Origin: JAYZDK01 sp964604165
Lineage (GTDB): Bacteria > Myxococcota_A > UBA796 > CAJQPC01
Length of the DNA stretch: 42,060 bases
Direction of reading: 5' to 3'
Assembly (NCBI GenBank): GCA_964604165.1
Contig: CAZRYF010000045.1
Location: 1 to 42,060 of the forward strand
The position numbers and the translations under genes were made by a program. Of the stretch, positions 34,513 to 40,056 are shown piece after piece (position 1 is the stretch's first letter; each line of letters opens with the position of its first letter). The notes under the pieces are model-generated. The model was not told the origin of the DNA. It was given only the letters and a program-made list of their open reading frames with translations, and made no database searches.

Positions 34513-36192
34513 GTGAATTCCGCCGTTGTTGCTGCTGTGGTCCTGACTGTCTTTGCGCTGGGCTATCGCTTCTACTCCCGATGGCTTGCCACCCATGTCT
34601 TCGACCTGGACGATGCCACCGCCACCCCCGCCCACGTGCTCGAAGATGGCATCGACTATGTGCCCACCGGGAAGCATGTCCTCTTTGGCCACCACTTCTC
34701 CTCCATTGCCGGGGCCGCCCCCATTGTCGGCCCCGCCGTCGCGGTCATCTGGGGCTGGGTGCCGGCCATACTCTGGATTGGCTTGGGCGTGGTGTTCGCC
34801 GGCGCGGTCCACGACATGAGCGCTCTGGTCATTTCCATGCGCCACAAAGGCCGCAGCATCGGCGACGTCACCGCCCACATCATCGGCCCCCGCTCCCGGG
34901 TGCTCTTTCTCCTGATCATCTTCTTTCTCACCATGATGGTCCTCGCGGTCTTCGCCACCGTCATCGCCTACCTCTTCGTCCAATTCGACGGCGCCGTCCT
35001 GCCGGTCACCCTCGAGATCCCGGTGGCCTGCATCGTGGGATGGATGGTGTACAAGAAGGGCGCCAAGCTGCTTGTTCCATCGCTCGTCGTGCTGGTCGGG
35101 CTCTACCTGATGATCTGGCTCGGCGCCGAGACCGCCGGCTCCATGGACTCCCTCCAGGCCACCCTCCTCGGCGAGGACCCCAAGCGCCAGAAACTCATCT
35201 GGTCGTTCGCCCTTCTCGGGTACGCCTACGTGGCAAGCGTGCTGCCGGTCTGGCTCCTGCTCCAACCCCGGGACTTCATCAACTCCCACCAGCTCATCGT
35301 AGGCCTCGCCGCCCTCTTCCTTGGCATCGCCATCGTCCATCCCCCCATTGTGGCTCCGGCCTTCCACGCCCCCGCTGACTCCCCCCCCTGGTTCCCCATG
35401 CTGTTCGTCACCATCGCCTGCGGCGCAGTCTCCGGTTTCCACGGCCTGGTCTCCAGCGGCACCACCGCCAAACAGATTGAGCGAGAATCTGAGGCCCGGC
35501 AAATCGGCTACGGCGGCATGGTCGGCGAAGGCTGCCTGGCCCTGGTCGCCACCCTCGCCGTCACCGCCGGATTCTCCTCCAGCGCTGAGTGGCACACCCA
35601 CTACGCCTCCTGGGGCGCCGCCAACGGCCTTGGCGCCAAGATCGGGGCCTTCGTGAGCGGCTCCAGCGTCTTTCTCGAGGGAGTCGGTATTCCCTCCGCC
35701 ATCGGATCCGTGGTCGTCGCCGTCCTGGTGATCTCGTTTGCCGCCACCAGTCTGGACACCGCGACCCGCATCCAGCGCTTCGTGGTCCAAGAACTCGCCG
35801 ACGTCTACCAAATCACCCCCCTCAAGAACCGCTACGCCGCAGGCCTCGTGGCGGTCAGCACCGCCGGGCTCCTGGTCATCGTAGGAAACGGAGGCCTCGT
35901 TCTCTGGCCCCTGTTTGGCGCCGGCAACCAGCTCCTCGCCGGCCTCACCCTGCTGGTGGTCTCCCTCTGGCTCGCCCAGAAAGGCAAAAACTTCTGGGTG
36001 ACCCTCGCCCCCGCCCTGTTCCTGGGGGCCATGACCTCGATCGCCATGTTCCACAACCTGAAGGCCTTCCACAGCCAAGAGAACTGGTTGCTCCTGACCC
36101 TTAGCGGCATTCTGGTGGCTCTGGAGCTGTGGATCGTCTTGGAAGGGGTCGCCGCATTTCGCGCTGGATCCACCAAGTCCGCGGCTTCATAG
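34513..36192 (+). CDS. cstA: CstA-family carbon starvation / peptide or pyruvate transporter
   Basis: 559 residues, about 16 membrane segments. The family signature VPTGKHVLFGHHFSSIAGAAPIVGPAVA lies at about 50-78, followed by GVVFAGAVHDMSAL, SGFHGLVSSGTTAKQ and SFAATSLDTATRIQRF. CstA proteins take up peptides or pyruvate. GTG at 34513 is the start, with GGGAGG eight bases before it; a GTG seven codons upstream would include this site. A small palindrome GCCAAT-T-ATTGGC (36192-36204) begins on the last base of the stop codon. Unlike E. coli no ybdD-type partner follows. Confidence 0.94.
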   Translation: MNSAVVAAVVLTVFALGYRFYSRWLATHVFDLDDATATPAHVLEDGIDYVPTGKHVLFGHHFSSIAGAAPIVGPAVAVIWGWVPAILWIGLGVVFAGAVHDMSALVISMRHKGRSIGDVTAHIIGPRSRVLFLLIIFFLTMMVLAVFATVIAYLFVQFDGAVLPVTLEIPVACIVGWMVYKKGAKLLVPSLVVLVGLYLMIWLGAETAGSMDSLQATLLGEDPKRQKLIWSFALLGYAYVASVLPVWLLLQPRDFINSHQLIVGLAALFLGIAIVHPPIVAPAFHAPADSPPWFPMLFVTIACGAVSGFHGLVSSGTTAKQIERESEARQIGYGGMVGEGCLALVATLAVTAGFSSSAEWHTHYASWGAANGLGAKIGAFVSGSSVFLEGVGIPSAIGSVVVAVLVISFAATSLDTATRIQRFVVQELADVYQITPLKNRYAAGLVAVSTAGLLVIVGNGGLVLWPLFGAGNQLLAGLTLLVVSLWLAQKGKNFWVTLAPALFLGAMTSIAMFHNLKAFHSQENWLLLTLSGILVALELWIVLEGVAAFRAGSTKSAAS

Positions 36193-36211
36193 CCAATTAT
36201 TGGCGCCTTCC

Positions 36212-36294
36212 TAAACATCCGATTACAACAAAGTTAAGCGGCTTTTAACCTTCCTCAAGACCCCTTGAGCCCGAGCCGATCTGTCTTGTAGAAC
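36212..36294 (+). promoter_or_regulatory. Pho-type promoter P1 (31-residue peptide gene)
   Basis: Five units at an exact 11-base pitch: TAAACA (36212), TTACAA (36223), TTAAGC (36234), TTAACC (36245), CAAGAC (36256). Then TTGAGC (-35, 36265), 18 bases and TAGAAC (-10, 36289). Tandem 11-bp repeats are how PhoB/PhoP-type response regulators bind. The predicted start is about 44 bases before the ATG of the small peptide. Confidence 0.72.
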
Positions 36295-36344
36295 CGTAAG
36301 TAGGACCGAGGCACCGCCCCCCCGGATCCAACAAGGAAAACGCC

Positions 36345-36440
36345 ATGGCCACGCGCACCACCTGGATTGTCTCCTCCCTGATGACCCTCTCCGTTCTCGT
36401 GGGATCCGTCCTCCTGACCACGGTCCTGCTCACCAGCTGA
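36345..36440 (+). CDS. 31-residue single-span membrane peptide
   Basis: ATG at 36345 with AAGGA seven bases before it and TGA at 36438-36440. The product begins MATRTTW and continues as one hydrophobic helix (about residues 8-30; IVSSLMTLSVLVGSVLL) ending TTVLLTS. It is too short for usual gene finders. It sits alone between two matching regulated promoters (P1 before it, P2 after it), which supports it being a real, condition-specific small protein, perhaps a membrane-protein regulator. No homologue known to me. Confidence 0.7.
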   Translation: MATRTTWIVSSLMTLSVLVGSVLLTTVLLTS

Positions 36441-36497
36441 GCCGCCTCCGTCACTCGCCGCCAATTCACATGGAATTCGGCGAATTCGCACCGACCA

Positions 36498-36580
36498 TTA
36501 ACGGAGCGTTACAACCGGATTAACACCCGTTGAACCTTCCTGAATAGCGATTGAGTTCTCCCGTACGCGCCCTGTACAAC
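36498..36580 (+). promoter_or_regulatory. Pho-type promoter P2 (first PstS-like gene)
   Basis: Units at 11-base pitch: TTAACG (36498), TTACAA (36509), TTAACA (36520), TGAACC (36531), GAATAG (36542). Then TTGAGT (-35, 36551), 18 bases and TACAAC (-10, 36575). AACCTTCCT is shared exactly with P1 and the distance from that repeat to the -35 is 20 in both. The predicted start is about 17 bases before the ATG. Confidence 0.77.
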
Positions 36581-36603
36581 TCTACACAGGGGACTTCCGG
36601 GAC

Positions 36604-37041
36604 ATGCAAACACTCACTGGGCTTCTGGCACGAATCGCGCTGCTTGTCTTCTTCATTGCGAGTACCTCTCTGGCAACCCCGGCGCTTGCCGGTGACATGA
36701 CCCTGGCCACCCAAAACGCGTCCGCCCCAGAGACCATGAGCCCCAAGGAGCTGAAGCGGCTCCTCACCGGCCAGACCACAAAATGGCCGGATGGAACCGC
36801 TGTGATCGTGGTGCTTTCCGAGGAAGGCACCCCTGAAATGGCTTGGCTTTGCGAGGAGATCCTGCGCATGCCTGAGGACGTCTACCGGCGCTCGTTGTTG
36901 CAGAAGGTCTTCCACGGCATCATTCCCAAGCCCGTGGCAGCCGCAGATCCAGCCCAGGCCATTCTGGACACCGCAGGCGCCGTGGGCCCGGTCTCCACAG
37001 ACCACCTTGAAGGCCTCCATGCCATTTCCGCCAGCAAATGA
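36604..37041 (+). CDS. short PstS-like periplasmic phosphate-binding-type protein, copy 1
   Basis: 145 residues. Signal peptide (about 1-29, ending TPALAG), then a single-lobe periplasmic-binding-protein-like domain: SPKELKRLLTGQTTKWPDGTAVIVVL is the motif seen in PstS-like domains (xxIFxGKxxxWxDGxxIxPV), followed by MPEDVYRRSLLQKVFHG and GAVGPVS. It is about half the length of a true PstS, so it may lack a full two-lobe binding cleft. A paralogue lies at 38818-39249. Placed directly behind promoter P2. Phosphate is the family ligand; binding here is inferred. Confidence 0.78.
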   Translation: MQTLTGLLARIALLVFFIASTSLATPALAGDMTLATQNASAPETMSPKELKRLLTGQTTKWPDGTAVIVVLSEEGTPEMAWLCEEILRMPEDVYRRSLLQKVFHGIIPKPVAAADPAQAILDTAGAVGPVSTDHLEGLHAISASK

Positions 37042-37115
37042 CATTTTGGCCTGGCCGATTCAAATCCCACCTTGCGACCCCGCGCGGCGCTTGGGCCCAC
37101 GGGAAAGAGCGACGA

Positions 37116-37197
37116 TTAACGCCGCATTACAAATGCATGATCTCCCGATGAATGCCCGGTCAACCCGTTGAATTCCTGGTCGGACCCGAGGTAGGAA
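37116..37197 (+). promoter_or_regulatory. Pho-type promoter P3 (lipoprotein-porin-PstS operon)
   Basis: Units at 11-base pitch: TTAACG (37116), TTACAA (37127), TGATCT (37138), TGAATG (37149), TCAACC (37160). Then TTGAAT (-35, 37168), 18 bases and TAGGAA (-10, 37192). The first two repeats match P2 exactly; later ones are weaker. The predicted leader before the lipoprotein ATG is about 77 bases. Confidence 0.7.
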
Positions 37198-37280
37198 GTG
37201 AGTGCAGGAGGTCAACCCTCAAGACATGGAACCAGGGCCGCCTCCGAGAATCGACACCCAAAACACCTGCTGGAGTTCCC

Positions 37281-37541
37281 ATGAACCGCTCGACCCTTCT
37301 CGTCTCCTCGCTGATCGCCTCCTTTACCTTCTTGACAGGCTGCCCGGACCCGGTCGAGGCCGAGTGCGAAGCCGATGCCGCCGAGTGTGTGGGCGAGCAG
37401 ATCCGACATTGTCGCGACGGTCTCTGGGACGAGGCCGAGGACTGTGAGGACATGATGGTCTGCATGACCGACGATGACATGGGTCCCATGTGCATGGAAA
37501 TGAACACAGACGACACCGGCGACGACATGGGAGACATGTAG
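37281..37541 (+). CDS. small Cys/Met/Asp-rich lipoprotein
   Basis: 86 residues. Signal peptide with lipobox LTGC (Cys21). The mature part has eight further Cys in a spacing of the Cys-rich extracellular kind (CEADAAEC, HCRDG, DCEDMMVC) and a tail rich in Met and Asp (TDDDMGPMCMEMNTDDTGDDMGDM in two pieces: TDDDMGPMCMEM and NTDDTGDDMGDM). Acidic/Met-rich tails can bind metal ions; that is only a possibility. GGAG lies six bases before the ATG. It is the first gene after promoter P3, 10 bases before the porin gene. Confidence 0.78.
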   Translation: MNRSTLLVSSLIASFTFLTGCPDPVEAECEADAAECVGEQIRHCRDGLWDEAEDCEDMMVCMTDDDMGPMCMEMNTDDTGDDMGDM

Positions 37542-37551
37542 GGAGGAATCG

Positions 37552-38808
37552 ATGAAGCACTCCATTTTGACGGTTCTTCTTCCTGGCGCCGCTTTCCGCA
37601 GCGGCCCAGGAGGACTTCACCCCATCATTTGACCTGACGCTCTACTCGGACGTCGGGTTCGAGGTGGTGGATTTCAACAACCCGATGCCCACGTTTGACT
37701 GGGGCTCCCTGGACCTGTTTGGGCGTGCCCAGCTCACCCCGAACATCTCCGTGTTGTCCGAGCTGGTGCACCACGTCATGGACGACGGCATGGCCATGAC
37801 CCATGCGCCTCGGCTCTTCGCCGATGTGGGCCTGACCGACAACCTGGTCCTGCGTGCGGGCGCGTTCCACACGCCGCTCGGGTACTACACGAGCACCCAC
37901 CCCCACGGCGGAGCCGTTTTTCGTCTTGCCAACGAGCGCCCCTACCTGCTGAACATGGAAATGGGCACGGAGATGCTCCCCAACCACAGCCTCGGCGTGG
38001 ACCTGAAAGGGAGGGGCACCCTCGGGGACTCACTGGGCGTGAGAACGGACCTGATGGTCGCAAACAGCGGCCGAAACACGGCCGCCCTCGACACCCACCC
38101 GTTCAAGAGCCTCGCCGGTCGGTTGGCGCTCCGTCCTTTTGCCGTCTCGGGCTTGGAGCTTGGGGGCACCGCCTACTCAAACAAGGTCCACTACGGCCAC
38201 GGTGAAGAGGCCATGGCCCACGGCCCCCCAGCGCCGCCCACCTCCCACGAGGAGGAATCCGCGGAAGAAGAAGAGGAAGAAGACCCGTGGGTCTTTGAAG
38301 CCACAGGCGTGGGCTACNNNNNNNNNNNNNNNNNNNNNNNNNNNNNNNNNNNNNNNNNNNNNNNNNNNNNNNNNNNNNNNNNNNNNNNNNNNNNNNNNNN
38401 NNNNNNNNNNNNNNNNNGGAAGAAGAAGAGGAAGAAGACCCGTGGGTCTTTGAAGCCACAGGCGTGGGCTACGTGCTCTATGAGGAGTGGCCCATCGAGT
38501 TCCTCGCAGAGGTGTTCTGGATTCTCCACAGCGAAGAATTCATGGGCGACGGCTACACCCTGCTCGGCGGTTTCGCCCAGGCCGGCTACTCAGTGGACAG
38601 CTACACGCCGTACCTGCGATTCGAGTACTTTGACAGGGATCTCGGCGACCCCATCTTCGCCGAGGCCAACGCCCCCACCTCCCGCAGTTTCGTGACGGCC
38701 GGAGTTCGCTACAGCCTGACCGCCAAAATGGTGGCTAAATTCGAGGGCGGATACGACCTGGTGTCGGGAAGCCCTGGGTTCTCCACGCAGCTGGCATTTG
38801 GTTTTTAG
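37552..38808 (+). CDS. outer-membrane porin with a +1 frameshift in its signal peptide and a spurious gap
   Basis: GGGAGG and the ATG at 37552 begin MKHSILTVLL, but this frame ends at a TGA at 37630. One base less near GTTCTTCTTCC (37573-37583) would give MKHSILTVLLLAPLSAAAQEDF, a perfect signal peptide running into the porin frame (FDLTLYSDVGFEVVDF). So the frame shifts once, by error, mutation or slippage. The barrel has repeated strands (LFADVGLTDNLVLRAGAFHTPLGYY; in two parts) and a His/Glu-rich loop (HGEEAMAHG, EEESAEEEEEED). A 100-N gap follows, flanked by the same 55 bases on both sides; removing N plus one copy gives a continuous ~366-residue protein ending FSTQLAFGF. Likely a phosphate- or anion-related porin from its context. 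Confidence 0.75.
38263..38317 (+). repeat. 55-base sequence duplicated across the gap (left copy)
   Basis: Identical to 38418-38472. Two contig ends that overlap by 55 bases, a common assembly k-mer size, would look exactly like this. It is not taken as a true repeat. Confidence 0.85.
38318..38417. other. assembly gap (100 N), probably of negative true size
   Basis: The 55 bases on either side are identical and the encoded protein is continuous and in frame when one copy and the Ns are removed (VGY joined to VLYEEW). The scaffold gap is therefore likely artificial. Confidence 0.85.
38418..38472 (+). repeat. 55-base sequence duplicated across the gap (right copy)
   Basis: Exact copy of 38263-38317; it includes the Glu-rich loop codons and DPWVFEATGVGY. 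It leads straight into the rest of the porin (VLYEEWPIEFLAEVFWIL). Confidence 0.85.
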
Positions 38809-38817
38809 GGGGCCGCA

Positions 38818-39249
38818 ATGACAATTCGATTCTTTCACATCCTCGCTCTCTTCGCAGCGCTTGCCCTCCCACTGGGGAACGAGGCCCTTGCGGATGACGT
38901 GGTCCTGGCTACAAGCAACCCCTCTGCAGCAGCGACCATGACCGCCAGGGACGCAAAGCGCCTCTTGACCGGCCAATCCCCCAAGTGGCCGGACGGCACG
39001 CCCGTCGTGGTGGTCCTTCCTCCGGAAGGCTCCCCCGAGCTCGCTTGGCTCTGTGATGCCATCCTGAAGATGCCCGAGGATGTCTACCGCCGCGCCCTTC
39101 TGCAGAAGGTATTCCACGGGGCAGTGCCCAAGCCCATCTCCACCAAATCGGAGGACGCGGCTTCCGCGATCCAGTTGAACGGTGGCGCCATTGGCCCGGT
39201 CTCAGTCGGTGAAGCCGGTGACCTTTTGGTCATTCAGATCGGAGACTAA
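38818..39249 (+). CDS. short PstS-like periplasmic phosphate-binding-type protein, copy 2
   Basis: 143 residues. Signal peptide ending EALAD, then a domain closely similar to copy 1: AKRLLTGQSPKWPDGTPVVVVL, EGSPELAWLCDAIL and MPEDVYRRALLQKVFHG, GAIGPVS. The two copies differ mainly in the signal peptide and C-terminus. It starts 9 bases after the porin stop with a GGGGG sequence before the ATG, so it is the last gene of the P3 operon. The stop overlaps the convergent lipoprotein gene by four bases. Confidence 0.78.
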   Translation: MTIRFFHILALFAALALPLGNEALADDVVLATSNPSAAATMTARDAKRLLTGQSPKWPDGTPVVVVLPPEGSPELAWLCDAILKMPEDVYRRALLQKVFHGAVPKPISTKSEDAASAIQLNGGAIGPVSVGEAGDLLVIQIGD

Positions 39250-40046
39250 CCCGCGGCTCCCAGGTCCCGCTTGACCACCCGGATGTTGCGCTCAATGGCA
39301 TCGGTGTAGCTGGACTCCGGATAGTCCCGCAGCAGCCCTTCCAGTTCGTCCAGCACCGCCTGGATTTCCTGCACCTTGTCCGGCCCATTCTCCAGGCGCC
39401 GTGCCCGGATGAACCGCTCCCCGGCCCGCTCGCGGGAACCGTGCACAAGGCCATCCACCGCCTGCTGCCACAAGCTCTCCACCTCCTCGGGTTCCGCCCC
39501 TCCGCGAAGAGGCGCCAACAACTCCAAGGCAGCTGCATGGTCCCAGTTGTTCAGTCGGCTCTGTGCCTGGGCGAGGACCTCTTCCTGAGACGGGGTCTCA
39601 TCCGCCGACACCTCCGGCTCCACGGGAACCCCCACCTGGGCGGCGAGCCCTGCCTCCATCGGGGACGCCTCGATCACTTCAAGATCATCCAGGCTCTCAG
39701 CGAAAGGTGCATCCAGCGAGAGCGGTTCCTCCTGGAACTCCACAGCCGCCGGCACCGCATGCTCTTCCGCAGTCGCCAGCTGCGCCAGGTAGCTGCCCAC
39801 CACCTGCTGCCCACCGGCATCCAGCACCCGCGCCTTTCGGGCCAGCTCGGCTGCCAGCTCCAGTCGAGCCTGTTGATCCCCCGTCACATCCCCCTCTCCC
39901 AACAGCGTAGAAAAACGCCTCTCCAGCCCGTAGAAGTCGGCCACATCCAAAGGGACCTCCTCCACGGGCCAAACGGAAGCAGCGGGATCCGGAGGGACCT
40001 CCCCGTAGCGAAGAACACAACCGGTCAAGAGCACAAACAACATCAT
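39246..40046 (-). CDS. lipoprotein with TPR-like helical C-terminus, paired with a PBP1-type enzyme
   Basis: 266 residues. Lipobox LLTGC with Cys10 after a very short signal; two ATGs in tandem (40046 and 40043) with GAGAGGGG before them. A helical part (about 45-85), an acidic linker (about 95-150) and a C-terminal tetratricopeptide-like helical region (NNWDHAAALELLAPLRGG, AQAQSRL) follow. The gene starts 10 bases after the penicillin-binding protein stop. LpoA/LpoB-type lipoproteins activate bifunctional PBPs from the outer membrane; a similar role here is a guess from gene order only. Confidence 0.75.
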   Translation of the reverse strand: MMLFVLLTGCVLRYGEVPPDPAASVWPVEEVPLDVADFYGLERRFSTLLGEGDVTGDQQARLELAAELARKARVLDAGGQQVVGSYLAQLATAEEHAVPAAVEFQEEPLSLDAPFAESLDDLEVIEASPMEAGLAAQVGVPVEPEVSADETPSQEEVLAQAQSRLNNWDHAAALELLAPLRGGAEPEEVESLWQQAVDGLVHGSRERAGERFIRARRLENGPDKVQEIQAVLDELEGLLRDYPESSYTDAIERNIRVVKRDLGAAG

Positions 40047-40056
40047 GGGCCCCTCT

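Noticed and set aside
34363..36078. A 571-codon open frame on the minus strand, rich in Gly, Asp and Glu
   Set aside because: It is antisense to cstA, whose membrane-protein signature is clear; the frame is a by-product of high GC.
38263..38472. True tandem duplication encoding a doubled acidic loop
   Set aside because: Exact 55-base identity on both sides of an N run and an in-frame join without it point to contig overlap.
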